A DNA stretch of 64,000 bases. It comes from Sphingosinicella microcystinivorans. Lineage in GTDB: Bacteria > Pseudomonadota > Alphaproteobacteria > Sphingomonadales > Sphingomonadaceae. Below are positions 54,383 to 63,158 of this stretch, in pieces (within the stretch, counting starts at the first letter, position 1; each line of letters begins with the position of its first letter). Where the stretch lies: positions 310,001-374,000 of the forward strand of contig NZ_RBWX01000009.1 in assembly GCF_003634215.1 (NCBI RefSeq), given 5' to 3'. Position numbers and translations under genes: made by a program. The notes beneath the pieces were generated by a model. It did not search any database, was not told the origin of the DNA, and saw only the letters and a program-made list of their open reading frames with translations.

Positions 54383-55388
54383 GGCTGATCATTTCCCCGG
54401 ACTGAAGGCCGTGCAATCTTATCTCGTCTGCCGTGAGCGAAAGGCCCTGTGGTGTTTCGGTGGCGCTGCTCTGCCAGGCGCGGAAGTCCTGCAGCGTGCC
54501 TTTTGCGAGTAGCGCGCTAACCGGGCCGCTCTCGGCGGACGCGGGATCGGCGACCGGGAGTGAGCGGCACTGCTGCACGGTGCGGATGTTATCGATGTAG
54601 GCGAAGACGGTGGGGCCGCCGTCGAAGATGTCTATATAGCCTTCGTAGATGAAGCCCTCCCTTTCGAGCAGCTTCAGCGCGGGGACGCCGGTATCGTGCG
54701 GCTTTCCGATCACCGCGCGCGCCTCTTCGGGCAGCAGAGCCGTATAGATCGGGTATCGGGGCATCAGATCGGCGATGAACTGGTTGCCGTGCAGCGAATT
54801 GAAATGATCGGCTTCCTGGAACGGCATTTCGAAGAACTTGCGTCCGAGCCCGTCCCAGAAGGGCGAGCTGCCGTCCGGGTGGTGCCAGCCGCGAAGTTCG
54901 GCGACGACGCGTGTCGGGAAGCGGTCGCGGTGGCGGGCCATGAAAAGGTAGCGGCTACGCGCGAGCAGGCGGCCGAGGCCTTCGGCGCGAAGCTCCGGCA
55001 GCAGGAAGAGGCCGCCGACTTCGGCAGCGCCGTTGAAATCGTTGGTGAGGTGCAGCACCTCCATCGTGATGTTGCGCCCCAGTTCCTTCGAGGTCTGGTT
55101 CACGGTCGCGAGCTTGTACGTGTAGAACGGCCATTCGCCGCCGAGGCGCGAGAAAACCATCGCGCTGCCGCCGATACGACCCGTTTCGGCCTCCTCCATC
55201 AGCAGCATGTAGAGCTCGTCCTGCGGGAGTGCGCCTTCGCGCGCAAAACTCTCGCAGCTCCAGCCGATGCGGCGGGCGAGTGCGTCCCGGTCCGGCGGCA
55301 GGTTCGTGAAACCGCCGCCCGTCTGCCCTGCAAGCACGAGCAGGGCATCGACATCGTCCGCACGCGCGGGCCGAATGAACCAGACCAT
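54369..55388 (-). CDS. astA: Arginine N-succinyltransferase
   Basis: First step of the AST pathway: succinyl-CoA plus arginine. The 339-residue protein starts MVWFIRPARADDVDALLVLAG and carries the AstA marks GGFTNLPPDRDAL, GLFLLPELRAEGLGRLLARSRYLFMA, GWHHPDGSSPFWDGLGRKFF and YIDIFDGGPTVFAYIDNIRTV. It overlaps astD by 14 bases; an 88-base gap with a palindrome separates it from the M20 hydrolase upstream. Confidence 0.95.
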   Translation of the reverse strand: MVWFIRPARADDVDALLVLAGQTGGGFTNLPPDRDALARRIGWSCESFAREGALPQDELYMLLMEEAETGRIGGSAMVFSRLGGEWPFYTYKLATVNQTSKELGRNITMEVLHLTNDFNGAAEVGGLFLLPELRAEGLGRLLARSRYLFMARHRDRFPTRVVAELRGWHHPDGSSPFWDGLGRKFFEMPFQEADHFNSLHGNQFIADLMPRYPIYTALLPEEARAVIGKPHDTGVPALKLLEREGFIYEGYIDIFDGGPTVFAYIDNIRTVQQCRSLPVADPASAESGPVSALLAKGTLQDFRAWQSSATETPQGLSLTADEIRLHGLQSGEMISHVAA

Positions 55389-55458
55389 ATATTCTCCCCC
55401 GGCGCGGGCGCGCCTTCACACGAGTTGGCGTGTTTTCGGGGACGATATCGTTTCCGGC

Positions 55459-55478
55459 GATCGGCGCCGGCGCCGATC
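55459..55478. repeat. Perfect 20-base palindrome at the end of the M20 gene
   Basis: Arms 55459-55468 and 55469-55478, all inverted with no loop. It overlaps the M20 hydrolase stop (55477-55479). In RNA it would form a strong hairpin between the second and third genes of the ast operon, possibly a processing or attenuation point. Confidence 0.5.
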
Positions 55479-56706
55479 AGGCCCCGTGGCCGTCCCAGGC
55501 ACCCTGCGCGAGACGCATCAGGATCAGTGCCGACAGCCGCGCCCTTTCAACAAGGGACGCGGTAAGCAGATACTCTTGATCCGAATGGATCGAGCCACCT
55601 CGTACCCCAAGCGTATCGACGACCGCAAGCCCCGCCGCGGCGAGATTATTGCCGTCGCAGACGCCGCCGGTGTCGCGCCAGCCGATGTCGAGACCGAGAT
55701 CGAGGCCGCAGGCGCGCACGAGATCAAAGAGCTTCTGCTGGTGCGCGTCAATGGGCTTCGGCGGGCGCGCGAAGCTGCCGGAAAGCTGGATCGAAACGTC
55801 GTGCGCGGCAGCGACGGCGCTGATCGCATCAGCGACCGCGTGGGTGGCGCGGTGCTGATCCTCGAAGGTCGAGGGGCGCATGTTCCAACGCAGCACGGCG
55901 GTATCGGGTACGACGTTGTTCGGGCCGCCGCCATCCAGCTTGGCGACGTTCACCGAAAGCGTCGGGCCTTTCATGGCGTCGAGCCGGAGCGCGAGGTCGG
56001 CGGCGGCGATGATCGCATTGCGACCCTCTTCGGGATTGCGGCCCGCGTGCGCGGCCCTACCCGCAATGGCTGCGGAGAAGTTGCCGCTGCCCTTGCGCGC
56101 GCCCGCGAGCGTGCCGTCAGGCAGCGAGGACGGCTCGAAGGTGAGACCGATCTGGCAGCGCTGCCCTGTTTCGGCGAGGAGCGGTGCGGAACCGAGCGAG
56201 GAGACTTCCTCGTCGCTATTGAGAATGATCTCCCAGCCGAGTTGCCGGGCGAAGGGCGACGCTTCGAAGCAGCGGAGCGCCCAGAGCATCACGGCGATGC
56301 CGCCCTTCATGTCGGCAACGCCCGGCCCGTTCAGCACGCCGTCGGCCAGCCAGCGCAGCGCCTGAAAGGGGTGATCGACAGGAAACACCGTGTCCATGTG
56401 CCCGGTGAGGAGGACGCGCTTGTTCGCCGGGCGGTCCATGACGATGTGCAGGTTGTCGCCGTGCACGAGCGCATAGGTGCGGCCCGCGGCGTCCACCGCC
56501 TCCACGGGCGCGGGCGGTACGCGGCGGATCTCGCCGCCGAGCGGTGCGAAGGCTTCGGCGAGCACATCCGCGTAGTGCGCGAGGCCCGCAAGATTGCGGC
56601 TGCCGGTGTTGATCGCCGCCCAGCTTTCGATCGCCGCGAGCATGGGCGCGTGGGCATCGTCGAGGAACGCGAGCGCCCCCGCTTCGGCATCAGTGAGCCG
56701 GGTCAT
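55477..56706 (-). CDS. M20 family metallohydrolase, glutamate carboxypeptidase-like
   Basis: Di-zinc hydrolase of 409 residues. It has the M20 ligands in TGHMDTVFP (His, Asp), GPGVADMKGGIAVML (Asp), NSDEEVSSLGSAP (Glu pair), LTFEPSS and HSDQEYL (His). Overall it resembles carboxypeptidase G2, which releases glutamate from N-acyl groups. In this operon it may be the missing succinylglutamate desuccinylase, because AstE is absent. Its ATG overlaps the ThDP gene's stop by four bases. Assignment of the family is firm, the role is inferred. Confidence 0.88.
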   Translation of the reverse strand: MTRLTDAEAGALAFLDDAHAPMLAAIESWAAINTGSRNLAGLAHYADVLAEAFAPLGGEIRRVPPAPVEAVDAAGRTYALVHGDNLHIVMDRPANKRVLLTGHMDTVFPVDHPFQALRWLADGVLNGPGVADMKGGIAVMLWALRCFEASPFARQLGWEIILNSDEEVSSLGSAPLLAETGQRCQIGLTFEPSSLPDGTLAGARKGSGNFSAAIAGRAAHAGRNPEEGRNAIIAAADLALRLDAMKGPTLSVNVAKLDGGGPNNVVPDTAVLRWNMRPSTFEDQHRATHAVADAISAVAAAHDVSIQLSGSFARPPKPIDAHQQKLFDLVRACGLDLGLDIGWRDTGGVCDGNNLAAAGLAVVDTLGVRGGSIHSDQEYLLTASLVERARLSALILMRLAQGAWDGHGA

Positions 56707-58349
56707 GCGTCGTCGCCCAGCCGTCTTCCGGGGGCTATCTCACGCGGGTCGGTCTTCACCGCGATGAGCGCAGGGACGCCGCTTACGCGGGCGCGGACGA
56801 GCGCGGCGGGGAAGTCTTCGGTGCGATCGACGGTTTCACCGTGACAGCCGAAGCTGCGCGCGAAGGCGGCGAAATCGGGGTTCACGAGCGCGGTGCCCGA
56901 TTGCCGCCCCGGAAAATCGCGCGCCTGATGCATCCGGATCGTGCCGTACTGGCCGTTGTCGACGACGATGAACAGCACGTTGGCGCCGTAGCGCGCGGCA
57001 GTGATGAGCTCATTGCCCGACATCAGGAAGTCGCCGTCGCCCGCGAGCACCACGACCTCGCGCTCCGGCTGGAGCAGCTTCGCGGCGATCCCGGCGGGAA
57101 CGCCGTAGCCCATCGCGCCAGAGGTCGGCGCAAGCTGCGTGCCGATGCGGCGATGCTGATGGAAGCGGTGCAGCCACCCGGCGAAGTTGCCCGCGCCGTT
57201 GCAGTAGATGGTGTCGGCGCCGAGCGTAGCATCAAGATGGCTGATCACTTCCGCCATGTTAACGCCGTTCACAACGCTTGTGGGCTGCGTCCACGCCTCG
57301 TAATCGGCGCGCGCGGCGCGGGTCCAGTCCGCCCAGCGCGAACCGTCGATCGCGAAGCCGAGTTCGCCGAGCGCCGCGCTGGCAAGCCGGATCGACGACT
57401 GAATCGCGAGCGCCGGGCGGCGGACGCGGCCCAAGGTATCGGCGTCGGGATGGATATGGACGAGGCTTTGCGCGGGGGTCGGCACCGCAGGCAACGTATA
57501 GCCCTGGCTCGCCACCTCTCCGAGCCGCGTGCCGAGCGCAATGATAAGGTCGGCGGATTTGACGCGCTCGACGAGCTTCGGGTTCGAACCGAGCCCCAGT
57601 TCGCCCGCATAGCTGGAATGCGCGTTGTCGAAGCGGTCCTTGCGCCGCCACGACGTGACAACGGGAAGGTTCGCGCTTTCAGCAAAGCTCTGCACCGCAG
57701 CGACGTCTTCGGCTGTCCAGCCCGGCCCGCCGAGCCACAGCAGCGGGCGTTCGGCAGCATCGAGCATGTTGGCAAGCGCCGCTATGGCAGACGCATCGGG
57801 CGAGGCCTGCGGCGGTTCGATCCGCGTGGCGACAGCCGCCAGCGCGTCCTCGGTGAGGATATCCTCGGGCAGCGCGATCACCACGGGCCCCGGCCGCCCG
57901 GAAAGGCTGAGCGCATAGGCGGAAGCGACGACTTCGTGCGCGCGGTCGGCGCGGTCGAGCACGAACACGCCCTTGGCGAGCGCGCCGAACATGCGGCGGT
58001 AATCGACCTCCTGAAACGCCTCTCGCCCGATCATGTCCGTACCGACATCGCCGACGAACAGCAGCATCGGCGTCGAATCCTGGAACGCGGTGTGCACACC
58101 GATCGAGGCGTGCGTCGCGCCCGGCCCGCGCGTGACCATCGCGACGCCGGGCCTGCCGTTCAGCTTGCCATAGGCTTCCGCCATATTCGCAGCGGCAGCT
58201 TCGTGGCGGCAGGTGATGAGTGCGATCCTGTCCTGCACGTCGTGCAGCGCGTCGAGGACAGCGAGATACGATTCGCCCGGAACGCAGAATACGTGGCTGA
58301 CGCCCTGATGGACGAGAGTTTCGGCGATGGTTGCGGCCACGCTCGGCAT
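56703..58349 (-). CDS. Thiamine diphosphate-dependent enzyme, acetolactate synthase-like
   Basis: A 548-residue three-domain ThDP enzyme. The catalytic Glu is in ITCRHEAAAANMAEAYGK; the central domain has LLWLGGPGWTAEDV; the ThDP motif is GDGDFLMSGNELITAARYGANVLFIVVDNGQYG. Relatives include acetolactate synthase, N2-(2-carboxyethyl)arginine synthase and 2-ketoarginine decarboxylase (AruI). Co-transcription with ast genes favours an arginine-linked keto acid. No small regulatory subunit gene is present, against a true biosynthetic AHAS. First gene of the ast-type operon. Confidence 0.88.
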   Translation of the reverse strand: MPSVAATIAETLVHQGVSHVFCVPGESYLAVLDALHDVQDRIALITCRHEAAAANMAEAYGKLNGRPGVAMVTRGPGATHASIGVHTAFQDSTPMLLFVGDVGTDMIGREAFQEVDYRRMFGALAKGVFVLDRADRAHEVVASAYALSLSGRPGPVVIALPEDILTEDALAAVATRIEPPQASPDASAIAALANMLDAAERPLLWLGGPGWTAEDVAAVQSFAESANLPVVTSWRRKDRFDNAHSSYAGELGLGSNPKLVERVKSADLIIALGTRLGEVASQGYTLPAVPTPAQSLVHIHPDADTLGRVRRPALAIQSSIRLASAALGELGFAIDGSRWADWTRAARADYEAWTQPTSVVNGVNMAEVISHLDATLGADTIYCNGAGNFAGWLHRFHQHRRIGTQLAPTSGAMGYGVPAGIAAKLLQPEREVVVLAGDGDFLMSGNELITAARYGANVLFIVVDNGQYGTIRMHQARDFPGRQSGTALVNPDFAAFARSFGCHGETVDRTEDFPAALVRARVSGVPALIAVKTDPREIAPGRRLGDDA

Positions 58350-58449
58350 GGTGGATCGGTGCCCGTGTGGGGGAGCGAAGTCAAGCCGTGCGAAGCCTCT
58401 CCCCTCTCACAGCTATCAAGCTCTGCACATTTCCGGCATTGATCCGCCC

Positions 58450-59208
58450 ATGACCGATCATATCCGCATCGAACGCGACGGCCGCGTCCTCGTCGTCACC
58501 ATGAACCGCCTGGAGAAGAAGAACGCGCTGACGCACGCCATGTACGCGGCGATGGCGGACGCGATCGAGGGCGCGCAAACCGACGACGGCATCCGCGTGG
58601 TGCTGCTGACCGGCGCGGGCGAGGCGTTCACATCGGGCAATGATCTTGTCGATTTCCAATCGAATCCACCGCGCGGGACGGACACGCCGGTCGCGCGCTT
58701 CCTGCGATCGATCCTGAACGCGGAAAAGCCGCTGATGGCGGCGGTTGGCGGCGTTGCCGTCGGGGTCGGCACGACGATGCTGCTGCACTGCGACATCGTG
58801 CTGGTTTCCGAGAATGCCATGCTGCAAACCCCGTTCGTCGACCTCGCGCTGGTGCCGGAGGCGGGCTCCTCCCTGCTGCTCCCACAGGTCGTCGGCACCG
58901 CGATTGCGAGCGACATGTTCCTGACCGGACGCCGGATTTCCGGGGAAGAAGCGGTGAAAATCGGCCTTGCCGCACGTCTTGCGCCACATTCCGAACTTGA
59001 GGCCGAGGGGCGCCGCCTCGCCCACGGTATCGCCGCGAAGGCGCCCGAGGCAGTGAAGCTGACAAAGGGCCTGCTGCGCCGGAACCGCGAGGAGACAGCC
59101 GCGCGCCTCATGCTGGAAAGCGAGCTTTTCTCCGAGCGTCTGAAATCGCCGGAATTCATGGAAGCCGCCACCGCCTTCATGCAGAAGCGGCCGCCGAATT
59201 TCGGCTGA
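58450..59208 (+). CDS. Enoyl-CoA hydratase/isomerase family protein
   Basis: Crotonase-fold enzyme of 252 residues, probably beta-oxidation-like. It has VTMNRLEKKNALTHAMYAAM, the oxyanion motif TGAGEAFTSGNDLVDF, AVGGVAVGVGTTMLLHCDIVLVSENA and a VPEAGSSLLLP acid site. It diverges from the ThDP gene over 100 bases. It ends 85 bases before cobA; whether it is co-transcribed is unclear because of the hairpins between. Confidence 0.9.
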   Translation: MTDHIRIERDGRVLVVTMNRLEKKNALTHAMYAAMADAIEGAQTDDGIRVVLLTGAGEAFTSGNDLVDFQSNPPRGTDTPVARFLRSILNAEKPLMAAVGGVAVGVGTTMLLHCDIVLVSENAMLQTPFVDLALVPEAGSSLLLPQVVGTAIASDMFLTGRRISGEEAVKIGLAARLAPHSELEAEGRRLAHGIAAKAPEAVKLTKGLLRRNREETAARLMLESELFSERLKSPEFMEAATAFMQKRPPNFG

Positions 59209-59211
59209 TTT

Positions 59212-59274
59212 CCGCGCGCTGCCAAGCCCCGCTTGGCGCACCCAAAGAAAGCCTTGCTTGGCCTTCGCGCGCGG
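59212..59274 (+). promoter_or_regulatory. Leader with two mutually exclusive stems upstream of cobA
   Basis: GCCAAG (59221-59226) can pair locally with CTTGGC (59232-59237), or with a second CTTGGC (59257-59262). In the second case CCGCGCGC (59212-59219) also pairs with GCGCGCGG (59267-59274), giving a 14-bp long-range stem. The region sits just before the sulfate assimilation operon and after the hydratase stop. Either a terminator or a switching leader is possible. Confidence 0.4.
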
Positions 59275-59293
59275 GCGGACCATCTAACGCTCC

Positions 59294-60046
59294 ATGACCA
59301 TGGGCAAACTCATTCTTGTCGGCGCCGGGCCGGGTGATCCGGACCTGCTGACGCTGCGCGCTGCGCGGGCGCTCGGCCTTGCCGATATCGTCGTGCACGA
59401 CGGGCTCGTCGATGCGCGCGTGCTTGCCCTTGCGCCGCATGACGCCCGCCGCATCAGCGTCGCCAAGCGGCGTGCGCGCCACACGATGGCGCAAGACGAC
59501 ATCAACGCGCTGCTCGTCGCCGAGGCGAAGGCCGGAAACACCGTCGTGCGCCTGAAGGGCGGCGACCCGTTCATCTTCGGGCGCGGCGGCGAGGAAGTGG
59601 AAGCTGCGCGCGCCGCGGGCGTGCCCGTGGAGGTCGTCCCCGGCATCTCCTCGCCGCTCGGCGCGGCGGCCGAAGCGCTGATGCCGCTGACGCACCGCGA
59701 CCATGCGTCCATCGTCAGCTTCGTCGCCGGACAGTGCAAGGGCCTCACCGAACAGAATTGGGCGGGGCTTGCGGGTAAGGGCCGCACGCTTGTCATCTAC
59801 ATGGGCGTCGCCACCGCCGCCGCCATCGCCGAGAAGCTGATGGCTGACGGGCTGACCCCGGACGTACCGGTCGCGATTCTCGAGCGCGGCACGCTGCCGG
59901 GCGCGCGCGTCATCCGCAGCCTCCTCGCCGACCTTGAAGGCAGCGTCGTGCGGCATGGCGTGAAAAGCCCGGCGCTCATCGTCGTCGGCGCGGTCGCGGC
60001 ACTCGGTGCGGACGTGGACATTAGAAAACTGGAGATGCAGGCGTGA
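59294..60046 (+). CDS. cobA: Uroporphyrinogen-III C-methyltransferase
   Basis: SUMT makes precorrin-2 for siroheme (and cobalamin). The 250-residue protein has LILVGAGPGDPDLLTLRAARAL, RLKGGDPFIFGRGGEE, PGISSPLGAAAEALMPLTHRDHA and IYMGVATAAAIAEKL. It is an active-looking single-domain enzyme; the other half of CysG is a separate gene at the end of this operon. Start 59294 or the second ATG at 59300 (MGKLILVG). The DUF2849 gene overlaps its stop by four bases. Confidence 0.94.
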   Translation: MTMGKLILVGAGPGDPDLLTLRAARALGLADIVVHDGLVDARVLALAPHDARRISVAKRRARHTMAQDDINALLVAEAKAGNTVVRLKGGDPFIFGRGGEEVEAARAAGVPVEVVPGISSPLGAAAEALMPLTHRDHASIVSFVAGQCKGLTEQNWAGLAGKGRTLVIYMGVATAAAIAEKLMADGLTPDVPVAILERGTLPGARVIRSLLADLEGSVVRHGVKSPALIVVGAVAALGADVDIRKLEMQA

Positions 60047-60339
60047 AGCTGCTTACCGGAAACGATCTCAAGACCGGCGATGTCGTCTGGTGGACGGGCA
60101 GCGACTGGTCGCGCCATGTCGCCGACGCGGTGGACGTCGATGGCCACGGCGAGGCGATCGCCGCCGCCGAGGAAGCCGCGCGCCGTGTGAACGCGCCCTA
60201 CGTGATCGACGGTGAGGCCACTCCCGATGGCCTCCGCCCCGGCCATATCAAGGACCGTATTCGCGCGCTCGGCCCCACCGTGCGGCTCGACCTCAATATC
60301 AAGCCCGCCGATCCGAAGGCGGGAAGCTGGGTGATCTGA
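60043..60339 (+). CDS. DUF2849 domain protein
   Basis: A 98-residue protein found in alphaproteobacteria directly upstream of sulfite reductase. It shows MKLLTGNDLKTGDVVWWTGSDW and VNAPYVIDGEATPDGLRPGHIKDRIRALGPTVRLDL. Function unknown; an accessory role for CysI is inferred from conserved position. It is translationally coupled on both sides (4-base overlap with cobA, 1-base overlap with cysI). Confidence 0.85.
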   Translation: MKLLTGNDLKTGDVVWWTGSDWSRHVADAVDVDGHGEAIAAAEEAARRVNAPYVIDGEATPDGLRPGHIKDRIRALGPTVRLDLNIKPADPKAGSWVI

Positions 60340-61973
60340 TGTACAAGTACGACGAATATGACCAGTCGATCGTCGATGCCCGCGTCGAGGAGTTCCGCGA
60401 CCAGGTTGAGCGGCGCCTTGCGGGCGAGATCAGCGAGGACCAGTTCAAGCCGCTGCGGCTGATGAACGGGCTCTACCTGCAGCTTCATGCCTACATGCTG
60501 CGCGTCGCGATCCCTTATGGCACGATGGACAGCCGCCAGATGCGAATGCTGGCGCACATCGCGCGCAAGTACGACCGCGACTACGGCCATTTCACCACGC
60601 GCCAGAACATCCAGTACAACTGGATCAAGCTGGAAGATGCGCCGGACATTCTCGCCGATCTCGCGAGCGTGGAGATGCACGCGATTCAGACGAGCGGAAA
60701 CTGCATCCGCAACACGACGTCTGACCAGTTCGCCGGCGCCGCCGCCGACGAGGTGACGGACCCGCGCCCCTGGGCGGAGCTGCTGCGCCAGTGGTCGACG
60801 TTCCATCCGGAATTCAGCTATCTGCCGCGCAAGTTCAAAATCGCGATCGTCGCGGCGGAAGAAGACCGCGCGGCGATCAAGCTGCACGACATCGGGCTGC
60901 AACTCTATCATAACGACGCGGGCGAACTCGGCTTCCGCGTGTTCGTGGGCGGCGGCATGGGCCGCACGCCGATGGTCGCGCCGGTGATCCGCGAGTTCCT
61001 GCCGACGCAGGACTTCCTCAGCTATCTAGAAGCGTGCCTGCGCGTCTACAACCGCTACGGGCGCCGCGACAACATCTACAAGGCGCGCATCAAGATCCTC
61101 GTCCACGAACTCGGCGCGGCGGAATACGCGCGGCAAGTGGAAGAAGAATGGGCGCACGTGAAGACGCTCGGCCTCGATCCGCCGCCAGGCGAATTCGAGC
61201 GCATCGCCGCGCAATTCGCGCCGCCGCCGTTCGAAACCGGCATTGCGGACACGGTCGATCGCAGCGACCCCGATTTCGCGGTCTGGCTCGACCAGAACGT
61301 GAAGGCGCACAAGCAGCCGGGTTATGCGATCGTCAACATCAGCCTGAAGCCGGTGGGCGGCATTCCGGGCGATGCATCGTCGGCGCAGATCGACCTGATG
61401 GCGGACCTTGCGGAGACGTACGGTTTCGATGAACTTCGCGTCACGCACGCGCAGAACATCGTGCTGCCGCACGTGAAGAAGGCCGATCTCTACACGATCT
61501 GGCAGAAGCTGGTGGCGGCCGATCTCGCGAGCGCGAACCTCGACCTTATCAGCGATATCATCGCCTGCCCCGGCCTTGATTATTGCAGCCTTGCGAACGC
61601 GCGGTCGATCCCGGTCGCGCAGAAGATCGCCAAGCGTTTTGAGGGTCTCGACCGCCAGCGCGATCTCGGCGAATTGAAGCTGAAGATTTCCGGCTGCATC
61701 AACGCCTGCGGGCACCACCACGCCGGGCACATCGGCATCCTCGGCGTCGACCGCAAGGGCACGGAGAATTACCAGCTGCTGCTCGGCGGTTCGGGCGCGG
61801 AAGACGCGAGCCTCGGCCGCATCACCGGCCCCGGCTTCGACGAGGACGGCGTGGTCGATGCGATCGAGCGCACGGTCGAAACCTATCGCACGCTGCGCAC
61901 CGAGGGCGAACGCTTCCTCGATACCTACCGCCGTGTCGGCATGGACCCGTTCAAGGAGGCGATTTATGGGTAA
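60339..61973 (+). CDS. cysI: Sulfite reductase, siroheme/4Fe-4S hemoprotein
   Basis: Six-electron reduction of sulfite to sulfide. The 544-residue nitrite/sulfite reductase has the N-terminal HFTTRQNIQYNWIKLEDAPDIL and TSGNCIRNTTSDQFAG, then the cluster cysteines in ACPGLDYCSLANARS (C-x5-C) and, 36 residues on, SGCINACGHHHAGHIGI (C-x3-C). No CysJ flavoprotein gene is in this operon, so electrons may come from ferredoxin or a separate reductase. DUF934 follows with an 8-base overlap. Confidence 0.94.
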   Translation: MYKYDEYDQSIVDARVEEFRDQVERRLAGEISEDQFKPLRLMNGLYLQLHAYMLRVAIPYGTMDSRQMRMLAHIARKYDRDYGHFTTRQNIQYNWIKLEDAPDILADLASVEMHAIQTSGNCIRNTTSDQFAGAAADEVTDPRPWAELLRQWSTFHPEFSYLPRKFKIAIVAAEEDRAAIKLHDIGLQLYHNDAGELGFRVFVGGGMGRTPMVAPVIREFLPTQDFLSYLEACLRVYNRYGRRDNIYKARIKILVHELGAAEYARQVEEEWAHVKTLGLDPPPGEFERIAAQFAPPPFETGIADTVDRSDPDFAVWLDQNVKAHKQPGYAIVNISLKPVGGIPGDASSAQIDLMADLAETYGFDELRVTHAQNIVLPHVKKADLYTIWQKLVAADLASANLDLISDIIACPGLDYCSLANARSIPVAQKIAKRFEGLDRQRDLGELKLKISGCINACGHHHAGHIGILGVDRKGTENYQLLLGGSGAEDASLGRITGPGFDEDGVVDAIERTVETYRTLRTEGERFLDTYRRVGMDPFKEAIYG

Positions 61974-62391
61974 CGCACTTCGCTTCCGCGATGACGCCGC
62001 GCACGAGGAACCGGCGGTGACGCTGGACGCCTTCCTCGGCCAGACCAATGCCACCGCAGTGCGGCTGGAATCGGACGAGGACGCGCGGAAACTGATCCCG
62101 CAGCTCGGCCAGCTCGCGCTGATCGAAATCGCATTTCCGAAGTTTCGCGACGGGCGCGGCTATTCGGCGGCGCGCATCCTGCGCGAGGCCGGGTACACCG
62201 GCGAACTGCGCGCGGCGGGCGACGTGCTTGTCGACCAGATTCCCTATATGCGTCGCTGCGGCTTCGACAGTTTCGCGCCCGAGGCCGATATCGATACGGC
62301 AGCGCTGGAACGCGCGCTCTCGCGCTACGAGCATGTCTATCAGAAGGCGGCCGATGGGCGTTCGCCGGTGTGGGCGCTGCGTCATGGCTGA
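61966..62391 (+). CDS. DUF934 domain protein
   Basis: A 141-residue protein of the DUF934 family, usually encoded between sulfite reductase and cysH. It has VRLESDEDARKLIPQLGQLALIEIAFPKFRDGRGYSAARILRE and GDVLVDQIPYMRRCGFDSF. It may be an oxidoreductase partner, function unknown. AAGGAGG (61953-61959) precedes the ATG, and both neighbours overlap it. Confidence 0.87.
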   Translation: MGNALRFRDDAAHEEPAVTLDAFLGQTNATAVRLESDEDARKLIPQLGQLALIEIAFPKFRDGRGYSAARILREAGYTGELRAAGDVLVDQIPYMRRCGFDSFAPEADIDTAALERALSRYEHVYQKAADGRSPVWALRHG

Positions 62392-63136
62392 TGCCGCCCG
62401 GAAACTCGATACCATCGACGTGCGTCCCGCCTACACGCAGGAGGACGCCGACGCTCTGAACGCGCGCTTCGCGGGTGTGGATACGCTGGACATGCTGCGC
62501 ACGGTGTTCGCGGAAAAGCTGCTCGGCAAAACCGCCGTCGTTTCCTCGTTCGGCACCGAGAGCGCGGTGCTCCTGGACCTTATCGCGCGTGTCGATCCGA
62601 CTGTGCCGGTGGTGTTCGTCGACACGCTGAAGATGTTCCCGGAAACCGAGCGCTACCGCGTGCAGCTGCTCGATCGGCTGGGGATGCACAATCGCGACGT
62701 GGTGACGCCCGATGCCGCCGTCATTGAAGCGAAGGATGCGACCGGGCTGCGCTGGTCCTACGACCCGGACGGCTGCTGCGCGATCCGCAAGGTGGAGCCG
62801 CTCGCGCGGGCCAAGCAGGGCCTCGACAGCTGGATTTCGGGCCGCAAGGCATTCCAGTCGCAGACACGCGCCAACATTCCCCGGTTCGAGATCGAGGACG
62901 GGCGCTTGAAGATGAACCCGCTCGGCGACTGGGTGAAGGCCGATCTTGAAGCCTATTTCACCGAGCGCGACCTGCCGCGGCATCCGCTGGAAGCCGAGGG
63001 CTATCTCTCGATCGGCTGCCAGCCGTGCACAAGCGTCGTGAAGCCGGGCGAAGACCCGCGCGCCGGTCGCTGGCGCGGCTGGGACAAGACGGAGTGCGGC
63101 ATCCATACGAACGTCAGCGAGCTGCCGAGCTTCTAA
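62384..63136 (+). CDS. cysH: Phosphoadenylyl/adenylyl-sulfate reductase
   Basis: Reduces APS or PAPS to sulfite with thioredoxin. The 250-residue protein has VVSSFGTESAVLLDLI (P-loop-like), VVFVDTLKMFPET and SYDPDGCCAIRKVEPL. The paired Cys-Cys together with IGCQPCT near residue 210 gives the 4Fe-4S motif CC...CxxC seen in APS reductases, and KTECGIHT carries the catalytic Cys. This argues for APS, or dual, use. It overlaps DUF934 by 8 bases. Confidence 0.94.
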   Translation: MADAARKLDTIDVRPAYTQEDADALNARFAGVDTLDMLRTVFAEKLLGKTAVVSSFGTESAVLLDLIARVDPTVPVVFVDTLKMFPETERYRVQLLDRLGMHNRDVVTPDAAVIEAKDATGLRWSYDPDGCCAIRKVEPLARAKQGLDSWISGRKAFQSQTRANIPRFEIEDGRLKMNPLGDWVKADLEAYFTERDLPRHPLEAEGYLSIGCQPCTSVVKPGEDPRAGRWRGWDKTECGIHTNVSELPSF

Positions 63137-63158
63137 GGCTTCCCACCCCCGCGCGGGC

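Noticed and set aside
56703-58349. Biosynthetic acetolactate synthase large subunit
   Set aside because: No small regulatory subunit or ilvC follows; the gene is locked into the ast-type operon.
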